From Bdellovibrionales bacterium (GTDB lineage Bacteria > Bdellovibrionota > FAC87 > UBA2466): a DNA stretch of 51,668 nt. Below the pieces are notes generated by a model. It worked only from the letters and a program-made list of their open reading frames with translations, did no database searches and was not told the DNA's origin. The position numbers and the translations under genes are program-made. Location of the stretch: contig SHZA01000010.1 in NCBI GenBank assembly GCA_009692515.1, positions 1-51,668 of the forward strand. Direction: 5' to 3'. Below are positions 26,184 to 34,004 of the stretch, in pieces; position 1 is the stretch's first letter; every line of letters starts with the position of its first letter.

Positions 26184-26921
26184 ATGGCTAGAAAAAAAAA
26201 TACTGATACCAATCCTACATTAACAATCGGAAGTGAAGACACTCAAATTATTAACTCTGCCGATATGGAAGCAACAGAGGCTGAGTTACTTAATGACCCA
26301 GACGAATTTAATGTGACTAAGGATGCTAATTTAGAAAACTCAACCGAACTAATAACTACTGAAGAGGTTAAAGCCACCGCAATTGAGGACAAACCCAAGC
26401 GTCAACGCAGGTCAAAAAAAGCAGCCTCTAAAGAATCGATTTCAATTGAATCGGTTGCATCTCTAGACCTTTCTAAGGAAGTTACTATCGCCAAAGAAAC
26501 GATTGAAGTTACGATGAGTACTATGGTCGCCCAATTTACGACCATCAAAGATTTAACTACGGGTGTAAATACTCAACTAGAAAAAATGAATAGCCTTATT
26601 AAAGAGATGTCGCCTTCCCACAGTTCAAATTTAGAGGAATTGGTAAAGCCAACACTAAACACTCAATTTATTACAAAATTTGCAACTGCTGCCAGTTTAG
26701 TGGCGATGTTACTCTCCATCTTAAGTCTTTCCTTATCCCAATCGGCTCGCAAAGTGATTTTATCTAGCTCACTAAACAACAAAGAAAATAGCTCCTTTCA
26801 AGCGAGTAGCTTAAAAGAAAATACAGGTGAACTTGCGCTTGCCAGCAAAGACAATTCTAATAAAAAAAGTTCCTTTACTACCAAGATAAAATCACTGGTT
26901 CCTTTTAGAGTTAAAAAATAG
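26184..26921 (+). CDS. hypothetical protein with one transmembrane helix (245 aa)
   Basis: No family recognised. An acidic N-terminal half (about 15-75) runs into a basic patch KPKRQRRSKKAASK (about 75-88). A helical region with heptad-like spacing follows (about 95-150: VSTMVAQFTTI..VNTQLEKMNSLIKEM), then a hydrophobic helix (about 164-188), a Ser/Asn/Lys-rich low-complexity tail and a basic end (VPFRVKK). Probably an inner-membrane protein with a coiled-coil domain. The ATG follows GGAGAG by about eight bases. It precedes the CYTH gene by 44 bp and may be co-transcribed with it. Confidence 0.6.
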   Translation: MARKKNTDTNPTLTIGSEDTQIINSADMEATEAELLNDPDEFNVTKDANLENSTELITTEEVKATAIEDKPKRQRRSKKAASKESISIESVASLDLSKEVTIAKETIEVTMSTMVAQFTTIKDLTTGVNTQLEKMNSLIKEMSPSHSSNLEELVKPTLNTQFITKFATAASLVAMLLSILSLSLSQSARKVILSSSLNNKENSSFQASSLKENTGELALASKDNSNKKSSFTTKIKSLVPFRVKK

Positions 26922-26965
26922 TTTCAAATTGTGTTTCCAATAGGGCTAGTTCATGATGTCACACT

Positions 26966-27631
26966 ATGATTTCAACAAAGTCGAGACCTGCTCCAATTGA
27001 AATAGAGCTTAAGTACTCTCTAACAAAAGCTGAATATTCATTACTGAAGCACCACTTAACTTTTCGTCCACATACCACTAAAACTCAAACTAACTACTAC
27101 TTTGATTCCCTGCAGTTATCATTAAGAAACAAAAAAACAAGCTTACGGATTAGAACCTCGGGACCTAAGACTGCGATCGTCTGTTTAAAATTTCCGAAGT
27201 CCCCAAAAAAACACTCTCTCACCTCCCTCAAAATAAATTATGAATACGAAGAAAATATTTCGTTAACAATAGCCAAGCAGATCATTAAGGGCCACACCCC
27301 CATCTCTTTATTGGAGGCGACCCCTCTTTCAGTTTTAAATAAACATTTTTCACCCACCACAACAAAAAGACTTCTGTGTCTAGGGTCCCTAAAAACAAAG
27401 CGAACCACCTATCAACGCCAAAAAGGGCATCTTTTTGAACTTGATAAATCTCAGTATTTAGGAAAGGTGTTTTACGAATTAGAGGTGGAAACCAACAACC
27501 CTAAAAAAGCCGACCTTCTTATTAAAACTCTATTCATGGAAAAGGGAATCTCTTACCGCCCTGACAAGATCTCTAAAAACGGGAAATTCTTTATCGACTG
27601 GAAAAAGTTATCCCAAAAGAAAAAGGCTTGA
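26966..27631 (+). CDS. CYTH domain protein (triphosphate tunnel enzyme family)
   Basis: The N-terminal signature ExExK is Glu12-Ile-Glu14-Leu-Lys16, followed by YYFDS..LSLRNKKTSLRIR (about 44-63), LKFPKSPKK and the late acidic strand FYELEVE (about 170-176). These are the charged residues of the tunnel fold that binds inorganic or organic triphosphate with metal. Members include inorganic triphosphatase, thiamine triphosphatase and class IV adenylate cyclase; the motif pattern fits YjbK/YgiF-like triphosphatases best. The protein is very basic. A strong bidirectional terminator starts inside its last codons. Confidence 0.78.
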   Translation: MISTKSRPAPIEIELKYSLTKAEYSLLKHHLTFRPHTTKTQTNYYFDSLQLSLRNKKTSLRIRTSGPKTAIVCLKFPKSPKKHSLTSLKINYEYEENISLTIAKQIIKGHTPISLLEATPLSVLNKHFSPTTTKRLLCLGSLKTKRTTYQRQKGHLFELDKSQYLGKVFYELEVETNNPKKADLLIKTLFMEKGISYRPDKISKNGKFFIDWKKLSQKKKA

Positions 27632-27651
27632 GACTTATCTCAAACCTTTTT
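27620..27651 (+). terminator. bidirectional intrinsic terminator
   Basis: AAAAAGG.TTGAGA, loop CTTA, TCTCAA.CCTTTTT. The stem overlaps the CYTH gene stop codon. The A-tract/T-tract symmetry lets it also stop transcripts of the convergent TIGR02147 gene. Confidence 0.75.
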
Positions 27652-27701
27652 GCAATAAAATACTCTAATTTTATTATCAATCGCTTTGCATTAGCGATTC
27701 A

Positions 27702-28565
27702 TTAAGCTGCTTGCTCAATACCTTTTTTAGCTTCACCGCCGATTGGCTTAGTAATAGCGAAAAGTTGAATGTTTAATTGGAACATAGCATGTTCTGGATT
27801 CTGACTATGTTGATTAACTGCGGCCTGAATTAGCTCTTGAATTTTAGCTTTTATCTCAGCCACCTTTTCCATTGGCAAACTCACTGTCACACTCTCAAAG
27901 TCTTGAGTCTCAGGGCCTTGAGTATAAAGTGACTGCGCTGCTAACTCTGCCATTTGTTCGTAATGAATCTTTTGTGATAGTAAGGCAGTTTCGGCCTCCA
28001 TGCCCCCTTCACTCTGAATCCCTTCTAACCAGCCCTCGGAATTAACTCCAATAAATTTAAGGGACATCAAAAGTTCGATAGAACCCTTCGCCTGTTCTTC
28101 ACTAATATTCGGAACTAAACTTCTAGCAATAGCTCCAGGATCATTTTTGATTTTACCTTTTTTCACAGTTTCACGAATCGCTGAGTGGTACCAGTCATGA
28201 TAGTAATCATAAAGTTCTGGAATTAATGTCTTCACTTTAAAAAGTTCTCGAAGATACATTAATTTAGCTTCATAAACCGTCTGTTTGGTAGCGCTCTCAC
28301 ATTGATTGCACTCAACCATGTATCTAAAGAATTCTGTTTCATGGGTGTCTAAACGTAATCCTTTTGCAAACTTCCCAATGGCCTCGGCACTTAAATTTCG
28401 TTTACCATCCATTACAAGCTTTAAGTAATTTGGAGAGCCAAAACCGGCCTGTTTAGAAAAGTTTCTAAAGCTAAATAAAGGATCGGTTTCTTTTAATTGT
28501 TTATATCGATCTTTTAAAAATTCGCGATAATCGCCAAAGTTATAAATATTAGATGGTGTGTTCAC
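27702..28565 (-). CDS. TIGR02147 family protein (HTH-containing regulator-like)
   Basis: This family is characteristic of Bdellovibrio relatives and Fibrobacter, where it occurs as many paralogs. Typical opening: YNFGDYREFLKDRYKQLK, then FSFRNFSKQAGFGSPNYLKLVMDGKRNLS (about 31-59), a helix-turn-helix-like block. An all-helical middle and a conserved C-terminal strand follow (ESVTVSLPMEKVAEIKAKIQEL, about 224-245). Function is not established; transcriptional control is inferred from the HTH. Starts at GTG 28565 with GGGG seven bases upstream. Monocistronic. Confidence 0.85.
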   Translation of the reverse strand: MNTPSNIYNFGDYREFLKDRYKQLKETDPLFSFRNFSKQAGFGSPNYLKLVMDGKRNLSAEAIGKFAKGLRLDTHETEFFRYMVECNQCESATKQTVYEAKLMYLRELFKVKTLIPELYDYYHDWYHSAIRETVKKGKIKNDPGAIARSLVPNISEEQAKGSIELLMSLKFIGVNSEGWLEGIQSEGGMEAETALLSQKIHYEQMAELAAQSLYTQGPETQDFESVTVSLPMEKVAEIKAKIQELIQAAVNQHSQNPEHAMFQLNIQLFAITKPIGGEAKKGIEQAA

Positions 28566-28766
28566 AAGTATCCCCTTTAAATAAATTCGTAAGAATTAGT
28601 TCCTGTTTCAATTCTTAAAGTTGCAACAGTAGGGCCACTAAGACTTTAAGGTCACACCTCTATTTCCTTTGTATTCTATGGGACTTAAGCCACCTATTCT
28701 TTGTGTTTTACTTTTTTACAGACGTCCAAGGGAATCGATTTTTAAGCAAAGGACTTTCTTAACCCC

Positions 28767-28795
28767 TTGAAATAAGGCAAGTTCCTCTGTATGGA
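28767..28795 (+). promoter_or_regulatory. candidate folC promoter
   Basis: TTGAAA (28767-28772), 17-bp spacer, TATGGA (28790-28795), 21 bp before the folC ATG, leaving a leader of roughly 15 bases. Confidence 0.4.
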
Positions 28796-28816
28796 CTTTA
28801 GACGAAAGAGAATCTG

Positions 28817-30055
28817 ATGACAGAGTTCACGAAAATCGAGCTGCTTTTAGAGTCCCTAGGTGGAGAAAAGCGCATGAATTACGCACTAGAAAGTTTTCAA
28901 GCAGCTCTAGATTCTGTAGGAAACCCTGAACAAGCTGTCAAAACTATCATCATTGCAGGCACCAATGGAAAGGGAACCACCTCCCTTTTGATCTCCCAAG
29001 CACTAAAAGCGGCGGGTCACTGCGTGGCTACCTTTCTTTCACCCCATTTGCAAAGCGCGCAGGAAAGACTGCTCCTTAATCTTGCCCCTATTTCAGAGAG
29101 CTGCTTACTAGCGCTAGCGGAGGAGTTTGAAGGAACCGCCAGGGCCTATGCTCTCACCTACTTTGAATACCTAACTCTCCTCTTTTTTATTTACGCTAAT
29201 AGATCTAATGCCGATTTTTCAGTTCTTGAAGTGGGAGTAGGCGGAAGACTTGATTCTACTAATGTCACCGATCCTATCGCTACCGTTCTGACTAATGTCT
29301 CGCTGGATCATCAGGCACTACTAGGAAATTCTCTCAAAGAGATTCTCCAAGAAAAACTGGGAGTTCTTAGAAAAGAGGCTCTGCTCTTTACTGGAGTAGA
29401 GGAAAAAGAGTTGAGAACTATCATTCAGTCTCGTTGCGAAGAACTAGATGCCGTTTATTACTATTCTAAAGAGATTAAAGCTGAGGTGCACAGAGTGACT
29501 TGGGAAGGGCAGGAGGCGTCGTTAAACGGTTATCCTTTTTTCCTACAAAATCCAACTCCAGGAGCTTTAGCTAATGCAGCTTTAGCCTTTTTAACCTTAA
29601 GAATTACCTTTCCAGCCATTCCAATCTCTATTCTTCAAGAATCTTTCAGGCTCACCACGACTCCTGGACGTTTTGAGACCGTTAGTTATCATCCAAGAGT
29701 TGTGTTATCTGGAGATCATAATCCTGAGGGAGTTGAATGTTTAAAAAAGGGATTGAGTTCTGTCGTTGAAGGAAATATTTTTACGGTATGTGCTTTTTCT
29801 CCCGATAAGCCCTATCAACAAATGTTTCAGGATCTAAAAAATATTTCCTACGACATTTTACTCACCCAAATCTCTCGTATGAAGGAAAAAACGACGAGTG
29901 CCTATCAAGGCATGGGAACCTTTGAACCTGACGCTACCGCTGCAGTCACAAAAATGCTCGCTAAGATGGGTCCAAACGACACACTTCTTATCACCGGTTC
30001 ATTGTATCTGGTAGGTGAGCTCAGAAAATTATGGAAAGATAAAGTTACCTTTTAA
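28817..30055 (+). CDS. folC: bifunctional folylpolyglutamate synthase / dihydrofolate synthase
   Basis: Mur-ligase-family enzyme that adds glutamate to dihydropteroate and to folates. ATP loop GTNGKGTTS (about 48-56), LSPHL (74-78), FEYLTLLFF (119-127), VLEVGVGGRLDSTN (136-149) and TNVSLDH (158-164) are the family blocks, and the C-terminal domain carries SGDHNPEG. The 412-residue length is normal. Its stop overlaps that of the convergent folK by 4 bp, so four folate genes face each other in one locus. Confidence 0.95.
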   Translation: MTEFTKIELLLESLGGEKRMNYALESFQAALDSVGNPEQAVKTIIIAGTNGKGTTSLLISQALKAAGHCVATFLSPHLQSAQERLLLNLAPISESCLLALAEEFEGTARAYALTYFEYLTLLFFIYANRSNADFSVLEVGVGGRLDSTNVTDPIATVLTNVSLDHQALLGNSLKEILQEKLGVLRKEALLFTGVEEKELRTIIQSRCEELDAVYYYSKEIKAEVHRVTWEGQEASLNGYPFFLQNPTPGALANAALAFLTLRITFPAIPISILQESFRLTTTPGRFETVSYHPRVVLSGDHNPEGVECLKKGLSSVVEGNIFTVCAFSPDKPYQQMFQDLKNISYDILLTQISRMKEKTTSAYQGMGTFEPDATAAVTKMLAKMGPNDTLLITGSLYLVGELRKLWKDKVTF

Positions 30056-30537
30056 ATAGCAGCTATCACCTGCGACTCCACCAAAGCTAAAAGTTGCCCC
30101 ACATCTTTTTGTAAGACTGGATGAACCCAATCTGGCCACACCTGCATTAATGGAATGAGCACAAAATTTCTACTAGCCATTCTAGGATGAGGCACCTGCA
30201 ATCCATCGCTATTCCAAATCTGGTCGCCATAACAAATCAGATCTAAATCTAAAACTCTAGGGCCATTTAAAATGCTCTCGTTTCTGCCAAATTCTCTCTC
30301 TAACGCTTTTAAATAATTTAAAATGGCGGGAGGTTTCCATGCAGACATACCTACGATGACCCCATTTAAAAATTTAGGTTGGTCAAGCATTCCCCAAGGA
30401 TCGGTTTCAATAAGAGAAGACTCTTGAACTTTTTCTAAAAAATCCTCTTTCATGCGGTTAATAGCAGCAAGAATTGTTTTTTTTCGCTCTCCTAGATTCG
30501 CCCCTAAGGCCACCGCTATCTTAATTTTTTGATTCAT
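30052..30537 (-). CDS. folK: 2-amino-4-hydroxy-6-hydroxymethyldihydropteridine pyrophosphokinase
   Basis: HPPK transfers pyrophosphate from ATP to 6-hydroxymethyl-dihydropterin, the step before FolP. Recognisable blocks: VALGANLGER (9-18), ETDPWGMLDQPKFLNGV (44-60), REFGR (about 85-89), GPRVLDLDLICYGD (95-108, the metal-binding DLD) and VPHPRMASRNFVLIPL (118-133). At 161 residues it is standard. It overlaps the PTPS gene by 4 bp, third in folP-PTPS-folK. Confidence 0.95.
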   Translation of the reverse strand: MNQKIKIAVALGANLGERKKTILAAINRMKEDFLEKVQESSLIETDPWGMLDQPKFLNGVIVGMSAWKPPAILNYLKALEREFGRNESILNGPRVLDLDLICYGDQIWNSDGLQVPHPRMASRNFVLIPLMQVWPDWVHPVLQKDVGQLLALVESQVIAAI

Positions 30538-30875
30538 ACTATGGGGCCAAGATAAACGGCCTTAGAATGGGGCTTCTCTCTTACCTCAATAAAAGAGAGA
30601 GCATAAAAAAAATGTAGCTCTCCCCATATCCATTTTGCTAAATTTTCTGAGGTTGGAAATTCGAAAAGAAGATCAAGATTTTTTTCATGCAATTTTTGTT
30701 TTACAACCCGATTGAAGGTCCGCTTTACGGCACGATAATCACACACAAATCCCTCTTCATTACACTCCCCTTTCACTCCTATCACTACAAAGAATTCGTG
30801 AGAATGATTGGGCTCGTATAACATTCCCCTATGAGAATGATAGGCATGAAAACTAACCTCTCTAGATACAACCAT
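30534..30875 (-). CDS. PTPS/QueD-family protein, probable PTPS-III (replaces FolB)
   Basis: 6-pyruvoyl-tetrahydropterin-synthase-fold protein of 113 residues. Zinc ligands fit His13 (FHAYH), His24 and His26 (NHSH). The catalytic Cys of ordinary PTPS/QueD is missing; instead Glu21 sits in EPNHSH, matching the E-x-x-H-x-H form reported for PTPS-III enzymes that make 6-hydroxymethyl-dihydropterin directly and so bypass dihydroneopterin aldolase. PTSENLA (74-80) is conserved; the family's LDH catalytic pair reads LHE (62-64). The gene lies between folP and folK, overlapping both, where folB usually sits, and no FolB is visible in the window. FolB replacement is inferred from motif plus context. 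Confidence 0.82.
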   Translation of the reverse strand: MVVSREVSFHAYHSHRGMLYEPNHSHEFFVVIGVKGECNEEGFVCDYRAVKRTFNRVVKQKLHEKNLDLLFEFPTSENLAKWIWGELHFFYALSFIEVREKPHSKAVYLGPIV

Positions 30876-31692
30876 AAGCTATCGCATCCCATGTGGTTAA
30901 GGCTCGCTTCATCGCCAATACATCATGAACTCTAAAAACACTAGCTCCGGCTTGATAGGCCCACAGATGACTCGATACGGTTCCAATCTCTCGTGAATCC
31001 CCATTATATTTTTCTTCTTTGAGTAAGGTACCTAAAAAAGTTTTTCTAGAGGTTCCAATCACAATACCTCCACCGACCTCGATTAAAGTTTTCAAATGGC
31101 GAAGGAGATCTAAGTTATGATTTAACGTTTTACCAAAACCAATACCTGGATCGATCCAAACTCTAGACTTAGAGATTCCTGCTTCTGTAAACATTTTAAC
31201 TTTAGCAGACAAAAGGGCCTTCACCTCACTTACCACATCAAGATCATAATAAGGATTCTCCTGCATTGTTTTGGGCTCACCTTTTCGGTGCATCAAAATG
31301 ATTTTAGTTTCTAAGCTTTTTTCTAAGAGCGATAAAAACCGAATATCCTGACCTCCACTCACATCATTTATAATTGTGGCGCCAAGCTCAATGGCGGCCT
31401 TGGCCACCTCATATTTAGTCGTATCAATAGATAGGGTTATAGGGGACTCTTTTCGAATGGCCTGAATCACCGGGAGCACGCGATCCTGCTCCTCCTGAAG
31501 ACTCACCGATTCTGCTCTAGGGCGAGTTGATTCCCCTCCCACGTCGATAATATCGGCCCCGTCTATTAATAACTGTCTAGCCTGAGTTAAGGCCGCATCG
31601 AGGGATAAATACCTCCCCCCATCGGAAAAGGAATCTGGCGTTACGTTCAAAATACCCATAACAAGCGGTTTGGAACTTTTCATCATCGGCAC
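30862..31692 (-). CDS. folP: dihydropteroate synthase
   Basis: Condenses hydroxymethyl-dihydropterin pyrophosphate with p-aminobenzoate; the sulfonamide target. TIM-barrel motifs: MGILNVTPDSFSDGG (12-26), DIIDVGGESTRP (47-58), SIDTTKYEVA (88-97), INDVSGG, DPGIGFGKT and the late GTSRKTFLG. Length 276 is normal. First gene of the folate operon; its end overlaps the PTPS gene by 14 bp. Confidence 0.96.
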   Translation of the reverse strand: MPMMKSSKPLVMGILNVTPDSFSDGGRYLSLDAALTQARQLLIDGADIIDVGGESTRPRAESVSLQEEQDRVLPVIQAIRKESPITLSIDTTKYEVAKAAIELGATIINDVSGGQDIRFLSLLEKSLETKIILMHRKGEPKTMQENPYYDLDVVSEVKALLSAKVKMFTEAGISKSRVWIDPGIGFGKTLNHNLDLLRHLKTLIEVGGGIVIGTSRKTFLGTLLKEEKYNGDSREIGTVSSHLWAYQAGASVFRVHDVLAMKRALTTWDAIAYGCI

Positions 31693-31861
31693 ACTAGCTC
31701 AAAAACCTTAAACTGTAACGGGGTTTAATGTGAACCAGTAAGACGCTCAGGCAGATATCATCTGTAGCTCACAAATGCTTTAAATCGTACGCCAGATAAT
31801 AAAACTCTAACCCGACAAGTAGGACAAAGGGCCATTTGCGATCGACACCGAAAAATGCCCC

Positions 31862-31879
31862 TCAGATCTTTTGATCTGA
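31862..31879 (-). terminator. hairpin downstream of the decayed lipoprotein gene
   Basis: TCAGATC, loop of four, GATCTGA: a perfect 7-bp stem, followed on the minus strand by GGGGCATTTTT. It is probably the old terminator of the decayed gene that ends at 31923. The next 170 bp up to folP hold no gene that I can see. Confidence 0.45.
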
Positions 31880-31922
31880 AGCGCGAATGAAAAATGAAAA
31901 GGGAGTGGAGACCTTGTAAGAC

Positions 31923-32289
31923 TTAGTGGCTCGATATTTCGTCGTCGTAGTCGGCTCCATTAGTCGAACACTGAACCCGGTCACCACCACCAAGCCCCCC
32001 AACCTTAGCATCACAGGCATCGATACCGGCTTGAGCACCACCTCGAAACACAACATCAGTAAATGAACTTCCCTAATTATCTGCTGTGAAATCCAAGGTT
32101 TCGCCGGCATCCAAAGTTATTGCTTTTGCCGAATTCATGGCAGGTATGTAGCTACATACCTGGCCCCGTTGCCCTGGGTAGGTCAGACAAATTGGTAATA
32201 CCAGATGAACTACTATGAGAACTACATGCCGCAAACAAAGACGCAGCCGCTGAACCCATGGCTAAAGCCATTAGTGATCGATCCCCCAT
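31923..32289 (-). pseudogene. decayed lipoprotein gene
   Basis: ATG 32289 has GGAG eight bases upstream and opens a clear lipoprotein signal with lipobox LFAAC, a Ser-rich linker and SDLPRATGPG, then hits a stop (TAG) inside a 22-bp palindrome. The reading frame resumes in another register from about 32138 (NSAKAITLDAGETLDFTADN), meets a second TAG, and continues in that same register with FTDVVFRGGAQAGIDACDAKVG to a TAA at 31923. One frameshift and two nonsense codons show that it no longer encodes one protein. The intact version would be a secreted lipoprotein of at least 120 residues. A motif copy and a -10-poor region lie upstream. Confidence 0.6.
32141..32162. repeat. perfect 22-bp palindrome
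   Basis: Each arm is CAGGTATGTAG (or its complement) with no spacer, 11 bp per arm. It lies inside the decayed lipoprotein gene exactly where the frame breaks, and supplies the premature stop. It could be a protein-binding site or the scar of a small inversion or insertion. Confidence 0.6.
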
Positions 32290-32406
32290 TTTGGCTCCAA
32301 AAGATTCCTTTTATAAATGAAAGGTGGCGTTGAAATTTTTTTCATCCAAATCCTATTTGAATCGGTGCATACCTTTTATTAAAAGCTCATCTTAACTTTA
32401 GAATAG

Positions 32407-32417
32407 TGTCTAACTTT
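32407..32417 (-). repeat. intergenic motif AAAGTTAGACA, copy 4
   Basis: Exact copy on the minus strand, about 118 bp upstream of the decayed lipoprotein gene start and pointing toward it. Followed by CTATTCTAAAG on its own strand. On the plus strand a TATAAC (32446-32451) lies nearby and may be the -10 of the S1/P1 nuclease gene. Confidence 0.45.
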
Positions 32418-32524
32418 CACAGTATTTTTATGGAGAGGGGCTCGGTATAACCCGCCAACTCTTTTGAAAAGGGGGGAAAGGGAGGATTGCAGAAATTATC
32501 GTTTTCAGCTAAACCTGAGGCCCT

Positions 32525-33937
32525 ATGAAAAAACTGCTTTTATTAAGTCTTTTCTTTTCTCAAATTTGCCTGGCCTGGGGAGAGGTCGGCCATCATCTCA
32601 TTGCTCGCGCTGCCGTTGAGATTTTAAGGTCTCATCCAGCCCTTCATTTGACCGACGGCAACGAAACACAGACCGAATCTTTACATAATTTTTTAAGCGT
32701 TTTTACCTCAAAACAAATTCAAGAGGGCCATTTAGCAAACATTCCCGATACTCACTGGAGATCCCTAGATTTAGGTTTAGAAGAAGCAGGAGATCTTTTG
32801 GGGTCTCCCACTCATTATTTTGACTCTGAAAAGATTCTGGTCCTATCAAAGGCGCTTGATTTCTCTAATCTAAAAATTCCTTTAAACTATCAACAGGTCA
32901 AAAAAGATTTTTCAAGTATCCGCAATCTATTTACAGAATTGGGAACTCTTCCTTGGCGCGCTGAGCAGTTCACACAGCTTTACTCTAATGCTTTAAAAGC
33001 AAATCCTAAAACTGACTGCAATAAGAATAAAACCGCAGAGGCTGCTACAAGAAATATCACAACCTATGCCGGTCTACTTGCTCATTTTACCGGCGATGTC
33101 ACCATGCCCTATCACACTTCGTTAGATCATGACGCTATATCGGTCGGGCAAAAAGGAATTCACGGTTATTTCGAAAGAGATCTTGTAAATGAATTAGAGC
33201 TATCAGGTCTTTTTGGTAAGGTCGTAGAAAAAGCAGAAAGGTTATTGCAGTCTCCGATTGAAGTGGAATCTACGCCTTCTATTATAATACTGCGCCAGAA
33301 GGCTAAAGAAAATTATCCTGAGCAAACTTCTGTTCAAGAGAGCACAGCCGTGATGATGGAGGTGATTAGAGATAGTTTTTCACTCATCGAAAAGCTAAGA
33401 CAGCTTGATTATACCTATGCCATTGCAAGTCTTGAAGAGGCTATGAAACGAGCCGACTGCAGAGGGAGTGAGGTCGTTAAGGAACTAGCCACTCAATTTG
33501 ATAAACTGGAAACGAAGGAACAACGATCTGTTTTTGAAAAGGTAAAAGTTTTGAGTATTCCATCGGGTTATCAGATTAAAACAACAACATCGGCCTGTCG
33601 TAGAACTCCTTCAACTAGAGTTAATATCGACGGAGATTTATCTGAAAACGGAAAAACGGTGGCCGAATGGCACGAAGCCCTTATTGTAAATAGATTGGCA
33701 TTATCAGCAGCGCTCACTGCCGATATTTGGATAAGAGAATGGCTACGCAATCAAAAAACTAATCTTTGTGGCACCTTTCTTTATGCTCACAAACCCAGTT
33801 TCATCAGCCCTACAGATTCAAATTGTTCTGGGTATGCGCTGAATGAATCTCCTTCAGATTTCTTAAAGAAAAATGGCAAAAGTGTTCTCCCCTTAAAAAA
33901 ATATTTTCCCAATCAACATTCCTGTGTCTCTTTTTAG
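32525..33937 (+). CDS. secreted S1/P1-type nuclease
   Basis: Zinc-dependent single-strand nuclease/3'-nucleotidase family. The signal peptide ends at LA, making Trp18 the mature N-terminus, as required in this family because that Trp is a zinc ligand: WGEVGHHLIARAA carries Trp18 and His23. Further ligand blocks are THYFD (about 97-101) and LLAHFTGDVTMPYHTSLDHD (about 187-206). At 470 residues it is much longer than fungal or plant S1/P1 (about 270), with extra insertions and a Cys-containing C-terminal region of about 170 residues. Probably periplasmic or released, degrading RNA/ssDNA (own turnover or prey). Monocistronic. Confidence 0.8.
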   Translation: MKKLLLLSLFFSQICLAWGEVGHHLIARAAVEILRSHPALHLTDGNETQTESLHNFLSVFTSKQIQEGHLANIPDTHWRSLDLGLEEAGDLLGSPTHYFDSEKILVLSKALDFSNLKIPLNYQQVKKDFSSIRNLFTELGTLPWRAEQFTQLYSNALKANPKTDCNKNKTAEAATRNITTYAGLLAHFTGDVTMPYHTSLDHDAISVGQKGIHGYFERDLVNELELSGLFGKVVEKAERLLQSPIEVESTPSIIILRQKAKENYPEQTSVQESTAVMMEVIRDSFSLIEKLRQLDYTYAIASLEEAMKRADCRGSEVVKELATQFDKLETKEQRSVFEKVKVLSIPSGYQIKTTTSACRRTPSTRVNIDGDLSENGKTVAEWHEALIVNRLALSAALTADIWIREWLRNQKTNLCGTFLYAHKPSFISPTDSNCSGYALNESPSDFLKKNGKSVLPLKKYFPNQHSCVSF

Positions 33938-34004
33938 CTATGATATTGATAGTATGGGCCCCTTCCCCTTTTTTTTATTTGGCACTCTGATAAACTAAAA
34001 CAAT

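Noticed and set aside
31862-32110. 82-codon minus-strand frame
   Set aside because: It lies in another register over the decayed lipoprotein gene, has no start signals, and runs through the terminator hairpin.
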